Below, piece after piece: positions 46,519 to 56,143 of a stretch of 64,000 bases of DNA (its first letter is position 1; each line of letters begins with the position of its first letter). This stretch comes from Thermoplasmatota archaeon. Lineage in GTDB: Archaea > Thermoplasmatota > Thermoplasmata > Thermoplasmatales > Thermoplasmataceae. The notes under the pieces are model-generated. The model was given only the letters and a program-made list of their open reading frames with translations. It had not been told where the DNA came from and did no database searches. Both the position numbers and the translations under genes were made by a program. The stretch covers positions 19,187-83,186 of the forward strand of contig JAMCPG010000042.1 in assembly GCA_023379845.1 (NCBI GenBank), written 5' to 3'.

Positions 46519-49200
46519 TCAGCTTAACACCCTTGAGATGCCGGATTCCTTTGAGACCTCAAAAACAGCATCACCTGCAGATATAAGCTCTGCATGGTGC
46601 GTTATGAGGATGAGCTGGGGCATGTGTTCACTCTCGCCAAGAGCATAATGCAGTATGTTCCTCAGGTTAGCCCTTCGCTCCTCATCCAGGTAAGTCGTGG
46701 GCTCATCCATGAGGAAGCAATTCATGCGCTGCTCCTCATCCAGGAATCTCGATATTGAAATCCTGAGTGCGATTGAAAGTGCAATTCTCTCTCCACCGGA
46801 TAAGGCATCAAGCTCAAGGAGTCCATTTTTCTGGACCGATACGTCGAAGTCTTCGTTAACGAGAACATCGTCAAAATCAAGTGAAAATGACGACAGTATC
46901 TGTCTCGTGCCATTGGTGATGAACTCGGAAGCCTTTTGCCTCAGGTATTTCTGGATGCCATCGACCCCGAATGCCGCACGGAGCCTGTTTATTGTCTCAA
47001 TTGAACTCTTCATTGCCATAACTGTCTTTTCAGTTGCTTCCAATTCACTGATGTTCTTCTTCAGTTCCTCGATCTCATTTTCAATCCTGGATATGCTCTC
47101 CCTGCGTGAACCGACAAGGCTTGTCAGGTCTGCATGTCTACCCCTTACCTTATCGAATTCAGCGTCCAGCCGCTTCACTTCTCCGGTAAGGTCTTCGAGA
47201 GCTGCAACATCTTTCTGCAGACCCCTGATCTCCTCTTCCAATCCTGTTTTAAGCTTCCTCTTCTCCTCAACGGACAGAGAAAGCTGGTTGTACTCTTTCG
47301 CTATGGTCGCGAGCTCAGAGTGACGATGGTAAAGCGAGGATGATTCCTCAACGTTTTTCTGATTGATAGAAAGACCGGTCAAGCTCTCGACATTAGACAA
47401 TGCCTGTTCGTGCCTCCTTATTTCTTCCTCAATGTCGGAAAGCGAACTTTTGGACAGGTTTTGCCTTGCAGCCTCAAGTTTTGTTGCAACCAATGCGTAT
47501 CTGGACTCCTTATCACGGGCACCATCCATTAAGATTTCGAGTTCATCCAGCCTTTTCCTGGTTGCAGCATACTGTGCATGCTCCCCCTCCAGCTTTTCAA
47601 GATCCTTCTCTGTTTCAATCACTGCCTGCTTCCTGCTGCGAAGGTTCTCTGTTCCCTGGATGTAATCGGAAACGTTCCTGGATCGCATACGTGCAAGCAA
47701 GTTCCTCAATTTGTCCTGTTCTGTGGAGAGACTGGATATTTCAGCAGCAGTCTTTCCGATCTCGTCCAAGGTTGTCTCGATTGATTTCTGCACATCTGTG
47801 TGCAGCCTTCTGATATGATCAGGAGACAGCTCGGAACCGCAAAGCGGGCAAACGTTCTTCCCTCTTAGCTGGTCAATCCTGGAGGATAGTTCCCTCTTTC
47901 TTTCGTTGCGTGATCCCAGTTCGCTCTTTTTTGCGTTGATCCTCTTGCCGATATCGTCTATATGTTTCTCGATCTCTTCTATCCGGTTCGAGACTGTGGA
48001 AGCATCCACATCCAGAGAGCCAAAAATTTTCTCGACCTCCGGACCTAGATTTTTGATGCGGGCTTCAACCGTCTTAATTTCTTCCAGGAACAGGGCCAGT
48101 CTATCTGAGGCAATTTTCCATCGGTCGTTCCCAGGCTCTAATGTTTTCAGCGTTCTGGTAAGAATGGCAGACTCTTCAGAATAGCCTGCGTACAGGTCAT
48201 GATCTTTCTGCAGATCCGACAACTGCCCAGTTAAATCATTGAACGTCTTCTCAGCTTCAACAATCTCCTTCTTCCTTTTGGAAAGGTCAACCAGGCGTGT
48301 TATTGAGCCGGATGCTTCCATTATTTCGCCATGGTAAATAAAGAGAGGATTTTCCTCTATTCTTCTATTCTCATTCATCATGGATTCATGTTTCTTCAAA
48401 CTCCCCTCTATAGCAGCAACTTCCGAGGCGAGCCTGCTATATTCAGAACGCCTGGATTCAAGAAGAGCTGACTTTCCCTTAAGACCGGCAAGGGCCTCCC
48501 TTTGGCTGGATAGCAGATCTTTCAGCCTCTTCTCCTCCTCAACAACCTCGCCGATCGAGTCTGCGGCCTTTCCTAGTTCATCTGAAAGCCTCTCTTTCTC
48601 AATCAAGGATCTGGACAGGCTCTCCCTGTAAACTGATAGCCTTTCCAGCTTGCCCTTGGCTTCAGATATAGAGGAGGTGACATCTCTGGATATTTCGCCG
48701 AGCATGGTGGCGGTATTGCTGAGTTTCTCGATACCTATCATCCTGGAAAAGAACTCTTTTCTCTTCCTTGGCTGTTCATTGACAAGATCATCTATTTCAC
48801 CCTGCGCGACAAAAACGGATTTCTCGAAAACGTCCTGTTCCATGCCAATGATCCTTTCAACCGTGGATGTAACCGCGTCCTGTGAATTTGCAATTTCCGT
48901 GCCATTCCTGGCAATGGTGGCCTCCCTGTCTCGCTGCCTCTCCCCGTAAGATCTCATCACATCGTAAGTATCCTCGTCAACCTGGAACGTTAGCTTCACG
49001 TAACATGCGGAGGAGCCATGCGAAACCGGGTTGGAGAGTCTTGCCCTATCCTTGCCAAACATGGCGAACTTTATTGCATCAAGAATAGTGGTCTTCCCGG
49101 CGCCGTTATGTCCCACGATCATGTTTATTCCGCTGTCAAAATACAACGTGGTTTCGCGGTGTGAAAGGAAGTTTTTCAGTTCAAGGCTCTTGATCAACAC
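46519..49200 (-). CDS. rad50: DNA double-strand break repair ATPase Rad50
   Basis: An 893-residue SMC-like protein. Walker A GHNGAGKTT lies near residue 33; two long coiled coils flank the zinc hook CPLCGSEL near residue 450; the signature LDALSGGERIALSIALR and Walker B FLMDEPTTYLDEERR are near the C-terminus. It pairs with Mre11 to tether and process broken DNA. The ORF track starts 21 residues early inside mre11; GTG at 49200 (or TTG next to it) has GGAGAG in front and begins the family N-terminus LIKSLELKNFLSH. It overlaps mre11 by 20 bases. Confidence 0.95.
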   Translation of the reverse strand: MLIKSLELKNFLSHRETTLYFDSGINMIVGHNGAGKTTILDAIKFAMFGKDRARLSNPVSHGSSACYVKLTFQVDEDTYDVMRSYGERQRDREATIARNGTEIANSQDAVTSTVERIIGMEQDVFEKSVFVAQGEIDDLVNEQPRKRKEFFSRMIGIEKLSNTATMLGEISRDVTSSISEAKGKLERLSVYRESLSRSLIEKERLSDELGKAADSIGEVVEEEKRLKDLLSSQREALAGLKGKSALLESRRSEYSRLASEVAAIEGSLKKHESMMNENRRIEENPLFIYHGEIMEASGSITRLVDLSKRKKEIVEAEKTFNDLTGQLSDLQKDHDLYAGYSEESAILTRTLKTLEPGNDRWKIASDRLALFLEEIKTVEARIKNLGPEVEKIFGSLDVDASTVSNRIEEIEKHIDDIGKRINAKKSELGSRNERKRELSSRIDQLRGKNVCPLCGSELSPDHIRRLHTDVQKSIETTLDEIGKTAAEISSLSTEQDKLRNLLARMRSRNVSDYIQGTENLRSRKQAVIETEKDLEKLEGEHAQYAATRKRLDELEILMDGARDKESRYALVATKLEAARQNLSKSSLSDIEEEIRRHEQALSNVESLTGLSINQKNVEESSSLYHRHSELATIAKEYNQLSLSVEEKRKLKTGLEEEIRGLQKDVAALEDLTGEVKRLDAEFDKVRGRHADLTSLVGSRRESISRIENEIEELKKNISELEATEKTVMAMKSSIETINRLRAAFGVDGIQKYLRQKASEFITNGTRQILSSFSLDFDDVLVNEDFDVSVQKNGLLELDALSGGERIALSIALRISISRFLDEEQRMNCFLMDEPTTYLDEERRANLRNILHYALGESEHMPQLILITHHAELISAGDAVFEVSKESGISRVLS

Positions 49201-50341
49201 TTCTTTTCTCTCCTTCAAGGATAGCTGCAAGGATCTTTTCCTTTGCAACTTCCTGCGATTCACTTAATGCAGTATTGTATGAGGCAAGTGCAAGATCTGT
49301 CATTCTTTTATCTCCCCTGAAATATTCAAGAAAGAGCGTATTACGGTCGAAATGCTCACCAACCTTGACTGCAGGGGCACTTTCCTTTATCAGCAGCGGT
49401 CTCCTGAATATGGCACGATCCGAGAAGGTGGCGATTTTTTCCTTGAAGTAGGAGAAGTCAGAGCTCCCATGCACCTCTGTGATAATGAGCGGTTTCTTTC
49501 CCGGAACCATGTTTTCATATTTTTCAAGGATTCTCTCAATATCTTCAGAGAAATTTTCCCTTGTTGTTACTATTCTAACCTGGATCCTTGGCCTTGTGAG
49601 TTTTTTTCTAGAGAAGCTGACATCGCCCTTGTCTATGTCCACGATATTAACTCCTTTCCCGTCACGTAGAAAAGCCTCAATCTCAGACATGCTGTTTATC
49701 TCTGTCGATCCTGCATAGGCAAACGGCCTTGGCCTTGCCCTGTATGATGATACATGTACATGCCCGAATGCAAGATACGCGAAACTTCCCGGCAGGTCAA
49801 TCTCCTGTATCTGGACGTCCTCCGGATATGTGTATCCGGAAACGCCCTGGTGTGAGATGAGGATAGAATTCTTGTGATCTCTGGCCATCGCATCTGCCCT
49901 GGCATACATTTCCGGCAGGTTGTCCCGGCGGGGACCTTTCATGTTCGAAATCCCAGCTATGAAGGTATCGGTATCATCAATGTATACGGTTTCAAGATCA
50001 TCAGATCCGAGGAGGGTCAGGCCCAGGAAATCAAAAATGGAGGCAGCAGGATAATCGGTACGCCTTGGGCGGTCATGATCGCCCATCACCATGTAGGTCC
50101 TGATACCTCTTTCCTTGAGTTTCAGCATTGAGTCCTTCAGTTCAGATAATGCCCTGTTACTGGGCCCCCAGGTGTCAAACAGATCCCCGCTGTGTATTAT
50201 GAAGTCAACGTGTTCATCAATCGCAATCCCGACAGCTTCGTTGAATGCCTCGTAAAAATCGTCTTCCCTGAGATCCATCATATATTCCCTGTTTCCAAGG
50301 TGCGTATCGGAGAAGTGCATGAACCTTGGCAATCCTACCAC
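49181..50341 (-). CDS. mre11: DNA double-strand break repair nuclease Mre11
   Basis: A 386-residue metallophosphoesterase nuclease. Motifs in order are HFSDTHLG (residue 9), IHSGDLFDTWGPSNRA (49), VMGDHDRP (85), SHQG (165) and FGHVHVSS (190). The usual GNHD is GDHD here, so an Asp replaces the Asn metal ligand while the catalytic His stays. The start is a GTG overlapping herA by seven bases. It acts with Rad50, and HerA-NurA finish the resection. Confidence 0.94.
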   Translation of the reverse strand: MVGLPRFMHFSDTHLGNREYMMDLREDDFYEAFNEAVGIAIDEHVDFIIHSGDLFDTWGPSNRALSELKDSMLKLKERGIRTYMVMGDHDRPRRTDYPAASIFDFLGLTLLGSDDLETVYIDDTDTFIAGISNMKGPRRDNLPEMYARADAMARDHKNSILISHQGVSGYTYPEDVQIQEIDLPGSFAYLAFGHVHVSSYRARPRPFAYAGSTEINSMSEIEAFLRDGKGVNIVDIDKGDVSFSRKKLTRPRIQVRIVTTRENFSEDIERILEKYENMVPGKKPLIITEVHGSSDFSYFKEKIATFSDRAIFRRPLLIKESAPAVKVGEHFDRNTLFLEYFRGDKRMTDLALASYNTALSESQEVAKEKILAAILEGEKRSVDQEP

Positions 50342-51864
50342 TCCTTGAGTGATTTCTTGAACTCGGATGGATTCTTTCGCTGGTCCCTGATCTTTCTTGC
50401 CTCCCTGAGGAGTGAAATAAGATCAACGTCTCCTCCACCCTCCGCAGTCTCCCTCCTCCTTATTGAGGCAATGACGGGTATCCGGACGAATTCACCCGTC
50501 AAGACGGCTTCCCCTATATTCAGCGAAGGAAGATCCTGGAGCATGGATTCAGACAGGCTTTCGCTGCTTTCCATTATTGCCTTCTGATCAAGCAGGTTTG
50601 TGATTCGGAGAATTATTGCGCTGTTGCACTGGCTAAGTACATCCTGATCGAGCTTGCCTGGCCGCTGGGATATAACGACGAGGAACATGCCGAACTTTCT
50701 CCCCTCGGAAGCGATCTTCCGGAGCATCTGCGCAATAAGCGTTCTTGATCCGGGAGGCACAAAATTATGTGCCTCCTCAACAAATACAAATACCGGGAAA
50801 CCCTCGTTCGCCTCAACCTTGCTTTCATAAATCGTGTTCAGTACCCTGTGTGCGAAGTAGTTGGAAAGCGCCTGGTCCATCCCGGAGAGATCAAGTATTG
50901 AAAGCTGCCCTGGCGACAGGTATTCATCCATAGGAGTCGTGCTCTCAGAAAATATGTTGCTTATCTTCATAAGGATCCTGATCCTGCCTGAAATCTTTGA
51001 CGCATCTTCACCCTTCATCTCCTTATGTGCAGAAAGAAAGGCGGCGAGATCCCGGGGAGGCTTCATGTTATTGTGGATATCGGCCACAATCCTCCTGAGG
51101 GTGCTCCAGTCCTCCTTTATGCCCATAATATCGGATATCTCGTCCGGTTCTAGATCCTGGAACCTCAGCGTGAAGAGCGATGAAATTGTGCCTGTCTGGC
51201 TATTGTATCTGCCGCTGCTGAGCGGAGTCCTGAAAATCCTGATGTCAGATGCGTACCTGGCACCGCTCTTGCCGGTCCGCATAAGCGCATAATCAGCATG
51301 CGGATCAAGAACTATGATCGATGCTCCCTTCTTCAGGAGCTCCTCCATTAGCACTGCAGCCGCATTGCTCTTACCGGCCCCGGTCTGTGCAAGTATGGCA
51401 AGGTGCCTCTTCAGGCCATTTATATCTACGTTCAGGCGCACATCATCCCTGTCAACAAGGTGCCCGATGTACAGCGATCTCTCCTCCGGGTAGCTCAGGT
51501 GACTTTCGAGAAGTTCCTGGGAAGCTCGCCATACAGGTGATCCCGGCGGAATTATCTTCCTTGATAACATTAGCGAATCGCCCTCTACAGATCCAAGGCT
51601 TTTTGCCTGGCACAGAAAAACATGATCTGCCAGTTCGGTGTCGACATATTTCTTAACAGACAAGAAGTCCATGTCCTGGTTCAGGAGATCGCTTCTCGAA
51701 AGCACCTTCTCTATCCTGCCTATGACCTTTCTTTTGCCAATCGCAGCGAAGATATATTCCCATTTCGACACCTCCGAAATATCAGAAACGACAAAAGTAA
51801 ACCTGTCGGAAGAATTCTCACCCACAGTATAGCCTATCGGTTTATCAGATCCTGATTCTTGCAC
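50335..51864 (-). CDS. herA: DNA double-strand break repair helicase HerA
   Basis: A 509-residue FtsK/HerA-type hexameric ATPase. It has an N-terminal HAS-barrel (TFVVSDISEVSKWEYIFAAI), Walker A AQTGAGKSNAAA near residue 155 and Walker B VFVFVEEAHNFVPPG near 365, with RKIASEGRKFGMFLVVISQRPG after it. It moves on DNA ends and works with NurA. The ORF-track start (52029) lies inside nurA; GTG at 51864 has GGGGAGAG just before it and begins the family N-terminus. It overlaps nurA by 20 bases. Confidence 0.93.
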   Translation of the reverse strand: MQESGSDKPIGYTVGENSSDRFTFVVSDISEVSKWEYIFAAIGKRKVIGRIEKVLSRSDLLNQDMDFLSVKKYVDTELADHVFLCQAKSLGSVEGDSLMLSRKIIPPGSPVWRASQELLESHLSYPEERSLYIGHLVDRDDVRLNVDINGLKRHLAILAQTGAGKSNAAAVLMEELLKKGASIIVLDPHADYALMRTGKSGARYASDIRIFRTPLSSGRYNSQTGTISSLFTLRFQDLEPDEISDIMGIKEDWSTLRRIVADIHNNMKPPRDLAAFLSAHKEMKGEDASKISGRIRILMKISNIFSESTTPMDEYLSPGQLSILDLSGMDQALSNYFAHRVLNTIYESKVEANEGFPVFVFVEEAHNFVPPGSRTLIAQMLRKIASEGRKFGMFLVVISQRPGKLDQDVLSQCNSAIILRITNLLDQKAIMESSESLSESMLQDLPSLNIGEAVLTGEFVRIPVIASIRRRETAEGGGDVDLISLLREARKIRDQRKNPSEFKKSLKEW

Positions 51865-52861
51865 GTCTCTCTCCCCTGGTTTCGTACATGGGTATCCCAA
51901 TCGTCTTCTCAAACTGGCGCATGTATATTCTTTCCACCTCATCAGAACGGAACTTGACCATGTTATCGACCTTAGACAGCCAGATATTGTAAACTTTCTG
52001 TCCGGCATAAGCCCAGAAGACAGTATCAACTATTTTCTCCAGTATACTGTTGTCATAGCCATCTTTAGAAGATACGAAATCAATCTTCATCGGAAGGTCA
52101 TTCAAGTTTGGAAGCAGGTGAAATGACCATATTGAATCGCGGATCTCGATACCGCTCGCCCGGAAATTAACGGGGATGGAATAACCCGGAGACTTGGCGA
52201 GTGATTTTATCAACACGTGATCAACTATTCGACCTGTTCTCAAGGCTTCATCCTGTCCATTGCCAGAATCATTGGTTATTTTAGATACAAGCGAACGCGA
52301 TTCCGAGCTCTTGCTGAGGAACACGATTTCCGATCCCATCTCCCTTGCCTTTTCAATAAGAGCCTTCAGGTTGGAATAGTACTTTTCCTTGAAACCATCA
52401 AGCCGATCTGCCCGGAATTCTCTGTTTCCATGCATAAGGCGGCCAGTCAGGGAGCCATCGAACAGTATAATTTCCGGCCTTTCATGATCGAGCATGTCGA
52501 TCATGGATCGGTGCTCGCAATCCTCCATGATCATCGTCGTAAGTGGTCGAAGGTCGTCCCTGGATACCCATGTTACTTCTGAAAAAAAACTGGCGTAAAC
52601 GGAGGATTCGAATATTGAATATCCTCTTGACAGTATTATCTTCCTGCCGTTGTAGAGTTCCCTTACAAATTCACTGCTGTCGGCAGCAGCAACCGATCTT
52701 GTGTACCTATCTCCTCCAGGTGTGTCTATGTAATACTTCTCGAAATACTTTGAGAAAAAACCGTAGGCTTCTGAGGTGCGGTCTATAATCATTGAAGATA
52801 TTATCTCATCCCTTCTCTCGTTCAGAAAATCAACAAACTTTTGAAATGTCAGGTCCCCCAT
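51845..52861 (-). CDS. nurA: DNA double-strand break repair nuclease NurA
   Basis: A 338-residue nuclease. The catalytic Asp motif AAADSSEFVREL lies near residue 65 and a second ILFDGSLTGRL near 130, the pattern of the NurA RNase-H-like fold. It digests 5' ends together with HerA. It is the first gene of the nurA-herA-mre11-rad50 operon, which reads on the minus strand with overlaps at each joint. Confidence 0.9.
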   Translation of the reverse strand: MGDLTFQKFVDFLNERRDEIISSMIIDRTSEAYGFFSKYFEKYYIDTPGGDRYTRSVAAADSSEFVRELYNGRKIILSRGYSIFESSVYASFFSEVTWVSRDDLRPLTTMIMEDCEHRSMIDMLDHERPEIILFDGSLTGRLMHGNREFRADRLDGFKEKYYSNLKALIEKAREMGSEIVFLSKSSESRSLVSKITNDSGNGQDEALRTGRIVDHVLIKSLAKSPGYSIPVNFRASGIEIRDSIWSFHLLPNLNDLPMKIDFVSSKDGYDNSILEKIVDTVFWAYAGQKVYNIWLSKVDNMVKFRSDEVERIYMRQFEKTIGIPMYETRGERRARIRI

Positions 52862-52914
52862 ACATGCTCAACATGCTGCTATGACATGGCCGCTATAAAA
52901 ATAATCCCCATGTG

Positions 52915-54012
52915 TCATCCGGATATGATGGGTTTAACAGTAAAAGTGAGAATAAACATTGCAAGGACGCAAGCACCAATTGCATAGTCACGCTTTGAAA
53001 GCTTCTCATAATCGTTCAGCGGTGGCGGATGCGATAGGCCCATGAGGACAGCAAGCAGGACCAGTATGATCCAACCTGTATATTCTAGCGTGAAATAAAG
53101 CATGGCTCCCAAAAACAGGTAACTGACGATATACGATCTTCTCCCCAGCATGCCCCTGGATACATGTCCGCCGTCTAGCTGGCTTATAGGTATCAGGTTG
53201 AGGGCTGTCGCAAACATGCCGACCCAGACGGCAAGCTCCATCGGAAAAATAGGCGCAGTAACGGGTGGAATCAATGTTTTTGGAATGATACCGAAGAGGT
53301 GGTAGATGAGAGGGAACTCAACAACCAAAGGGCTGGTCGGAATTGATACTGGTATGAAGATCTTCTGCAGGTAGTTTGCCACAAAGAGAAGCGGGAGGGC
53401 AACAAGGAAACCAAATATCGGTCCGGCTGCGCCGATTTCAACCATTGCTTTCCTGTTGGGAATTGGATCCCTCAAGGAAATAAAGGCACCAAAAGTGCCA
53501 ATTGATATAGGAACCGGTATAAAGAAAGGGAATGATGCTTTAACACTGTACCTGCGGGCAACAATATAATGGCCTATCTCATGGATACCGAGTATCAGGA
53601 GCAGGGGTCCGGAGAAGAACACGAAACCATAGGCGATGGCATCAATGTCTTGCAATGGTCCTGGTCTTATGAAGCTGAGTGAGAATTGTGATCCGACATA
53701 TATTGTAGAGGCAAGAGTCAATATAAAAAGTATGATGTTGACCTTGTTGCTCCTGTATTTCTCTTCCGGTCTGTGCCGGATAACTATGAACTTCTCCGTC
53801 TCCTCAGAAAGGAATGGAATGTAGCCTTTAGGCACAAGCTCCTTGCGAAGCGATTCAAAGCACTCGTGGAGGTCAGGGTTTTCATCGGGGAAATAATAGA
53901 AGTAGAGATCCAGAGGTGTAACCACAATATCATATGTTTTGATGCACCTCTTAACTGCATCTACCACTTCGGTCAGATCCGGATTCTGTATTTTTCCCTG
54001 CCTGAATTCCAC
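52915..54012 (-). CDS. Site-2 protease-type membrane metalloprotease (M50)
   Basis: A 365-residue membrane protein. The zinc motif GIHEIGHYIVARR is near residue 142, with a third ligand in LNLIPISQLDGGH near 278. An N-terminal soluble domain of about 100 residues precedes the six or so transmembrane segments. Site-2 proteases cut inside membranes, often freeing regulators. It starts at GTG with GAGGTATTT in front. Its leader region holds the possible structured RNA at 54093-54164. Confidence 0.9.
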   Translation of the reverse strand: MEFRQGKIQNPDLTEVVDAVKRCIKTYDIVVTPLDLYFYYFPDENPDLHECFESLRKELVPKGYIPFLSEETEKFIVIRHRPEEKYRSNKVNIILFILTLASTIYVGSQFSLSFIRPGPLQDIDAIAYGFVFFSGPLLLILGIHEIGHYIVARRYSVKASFPFFIPVPISIGTFGAFISLRDPIPNRKAMVEIGAAGPIFGFLVALPLLFVANYLQKIFIPVSIPTSPLVVEFPLIYHLFGIIPKTLIPPVTAPIFPMELAVWVGMFATALNLIPISQLDGGHVSRGMLGRRSYIVSYLFLGAMLYFTLEYTGWIILVLLAVLMGLSHPPPLNDYEKLSKRDYAIGACVLAMFILTFTVKPIISG

Positions 54013-54092
54013 GCAAATACCTCTTGAAAATTTTCCCCAGGTTAACGGCGATTAATCACCCCTCATAATCCCTGACCCGCTGGGAAGTTTTT

Positions 54093-54164
54093 GGTTCGCT
54101 GCTGATCGGAACCTCACAGTACGGTGACTCGCCGTCAGCTCATTCCGGAGCCCATAGCAGAACC
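54093..54164. ncRNA. Possible structured RNA in the leader of the M50 protease gene
   Basis: Seen in the sequence: GGTTC-GC-TGCT (54093-54103) pairs with AGCA-GAACC (54156-54164), a 9-bp helix with a two-base bulge. Inside, GGAA (54108-54111) pairs with TTCC (54143-54146) and ACGG/CCGT (54121-54124/54131-54134) closes a seven-base loop. This GC-rich patch stands out from A/T-rich flanks and is 72 nt long. On the minus strand it would lie 80-150 bases before the M50 GTG. It does not match tRNA, RNase P, SRP or C/D box patterns. Confidence 0.3.
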
Positions 54165-54331
54165 AGTTTACGTCTCACGTCGTCATATGTGTTCATGAAT
54201 CACACATACTATTAGTGGACAACTTGAAATGCAATTCGGTTTTTTAAGCTTTTTTAATTATTTTTCACTCCAAATGGATGAATTGCAATAAAAGAACACA
54301 TCATACGATCGCGCTTAACGGTTGCAACCCG
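54165..54331. other. Intergenic A/T-rich region before the M50 gene leader
   Basis: No gene. It contains an inverted pair TATGTG/CACATA around 54186-54206 and a stretch with several T runs. Promoter elements for the M50 gene could be here, but none is clear. Confidence 0.3.
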
Positions 54332-55639
54332 TCACCAGTTATCAGAAAAGCTCACACTCTCTTTCTCCGGTTTATGAAATATATACATGTGGATATCCAC
54401 GATGTACCAGATTATGCCTACCAGGATAAGAATGCCTCCGCTGACCAATGACACAGGCTCCTGAACCCCATAACCCGCCAGTGCAAATGCCAGAACCATA
54501 AGCAGTGTTCCTATGTTAAAAATATAGAAGGATACCGGCTTTATGCGGACCCGTGGTGCCTTCTCTGAAATAATCCCGGGAAGAAGAAGGGGGGCATATC
54601 CCATTATCGTCGATCCAATAAAACCCAGGCCGATAGAATGGATTGAAGCTATCTTGAAATAATAGAGGTTGCCATCAAGGCCATAAGCGATTCCAAACAA
54701 GATGCCAGCAACTATCCAGAAATACGAGATGGCTGCGCTTAATCTGCTGAATCCGATTATTTTCATGGAAAATGCGGAGCGTAACTTGACTTTTTCCTCG
54801 CTCCCCTTGGACCTGATGGCAAGAACAAGTTGAGCCAGGGCAAAACATCCAATTTCAGCAAGGAAAAGAATACCTGCAAAGTAATTGTAGCCGTGAAGGT
54901 TAAAAACAGAAATAAAAAAGTCCGCAAGGACTGCGATTAACGCGAATATCATGGATACTCGAAGGAGGGACTGCCTCAGTTTAGAAGAAGACAATGGGGA
55001 AGTCTTGATCATGACTCCAATTATGACAGAGCCAACAAAACCAACTAGCAGGATGAAAATCATTGGAAGCGTGAAAATATGAGGGTTATACAGGAAATTG
55101 TTCAAGAACATGATAGACGAGAGCAGAAGTGCTGCTCCAGAGAGAGCAAGGAAGAAATCTCCCAAATCAATTTTACGTGCACCTACAGTAGTTCCCTGCC
55201 AGACCAGAAAAATATATCTGATACTGTATACAAGGATACAGGCAAATGCGGCATACATAAAGATCCGCTCTGCGCTCTGAATTGACATGGCTATGATTAT
55301 AAATGCCTGGAATAGAACCATCACCAGGAGGAAAAGATAGTCAACATATCCTGTATTGGGAGTATGCCCCCTGAACGTAGGGACAAGCACAACAGCAACG
55401 CCGCTTACAAATAAGACCAGGAATCCGTAAACCTGCAGAAATGGATGATCGAAGAAACCAAACTGGAATGGACTAACATAGCCGGAGAAGACAAACAGTT
55501 CTATGAGTCCCATTATGGTGCCAATTGCAGCGAATAGGGTTGCAACTATGACATAGTAAAGGAGTACCTTTCTTCGCAAAAGGTAAATATTGCTGAAGTT
55601 ATTTTCCTTTGCTGGCTGTCTCTCAGTTGAATTGTCCAC
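54332..55639 (-). CDS. NnrS-like/heme-copper-oxidase-I-like membrane protein
   Basis: A 435-residue protein with about 12 transmembrane segments. DHPFLQVYGFLVLFVSGVAVVLVP near residue 63 and SIHSIGLGFIGSTIMGYAPLLLPG near 345 match the NnrS group, whose histidines bind heme-like cofactors and which relate to nitric oxide or copper/heme handling. The start is GTG. A role in nitrosative stress is inferred from family only. It is alone; no respiratory genes are near. Confidence 0.65.
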   Translation of the reverse strand: MDNSTERQPAKENNFSNIYLLRRKVLLYYVIVATLFAAIGTIMGLIELFVFSGYVSPFQFGFFDHPFLQVYGFLVLFVSGVAVVLVPTFRGHTPNTGYVDYLFLLVMVLFQAFIIIAMSIQSAERIFMYAAFACILVYSIRYIFLVWQGTTVGARKIDLGDFFLALSGAALLLSSIMFLNNFLYNPHIFTLPMIFILLVGFVGSVIIGVMIKTSPLSSSKLRQSLLRVSMIFALIAVLADFFISVFNLHGYNYFAGILFLAEIGCFALAQLVLAIRSKGSEEKVKLRSAFSMKIIGFSRLSAAISYFWIVAGILFGIAYGLDGNLYYFKIASIHSIGLGFIGSTIMGYAPLLLPGIISEKAPRVRIKPVSFYIFNIGTLLMVLAFALAGYGVQEPVSLVSGGILILVGIIWYIVDIHMYIFHKPEKESVSFSDNW

Positions 55640-55802
55640 GATTGGATAATATCTGATATAACTAAGCTTTTGTCACACATTTTGGCTTGAGTATTAAAGG
55701 ATTTTTTGAACATGTGTTTTGGAAGACATGTTTTGTCTTGACACTACAAAGAAAATAGTGAAAAACTAATAAAAGGGTTTATGTTAAGACATGGAGTAAA
55801 AA

Positions 55803-55996
55803 ATGGATAAAACAATGAGAATATTCTGCTCAATTTATATGATGCTTGCATTATTTGGGGAGGCTTATTGAAGGCAAATTGGCTTCCAAACATTTCTACA
55901 TTAACCACTTTAGAAGTCGCGGGAACAATGTTAACCACATTGATAATGGTCTTTTACAGAACCAACATTGTTGCAAAAGTGGACGATTTAAATTAA
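55803..55996 (+). pseudogene. Frameshifted small membrane protein gene
   Basis: ATG at 55803 (with GGAG about nine bases before it) reads MDKTMRIFCSIYMMLALFGEAY and then hits TGA. One frame over, from the TTTGGGGAGG run at about 55855-55862, the sequence continues GGLLKANWLPNISTLTTLEVAGTMLTTLIMVFYR and ends with TAA at 55996. Joined, this is a roughly 64-residue protein with two transmembrane segments. A one-base indel in the G run either killed it or is a sequencing error. The flanking 55640-56143 holds no other gene. Confidence 0.45.
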
Positions 55997-56143
55997 AACT
56001 TCAATTTCTAGTCTCATTTAATAGTGACTATATTTGATAATGTATATGATATTGGTCATGATTAGCTATATGATCAGGTATTAGCACAAAATTAGTAATA
56101 GAAAGTATTTATTGGCAATGGAAGATCAGCAGGATACCGACGA

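Noticed and set aside
47400-47813. Plus-strand ORFs opposite rad50
   Set aside because: Shadows of the coiled-coil coding sequence; many such frames lie opposite this long gene.
54093-54164. A degenerate tRNA (72 nt with GGTTCCGATC on the minus strand)
   Set aside because: No cloverleaf: the D arm and anticodon arm cannot be drawn and the T-loop pattern is imperfect.
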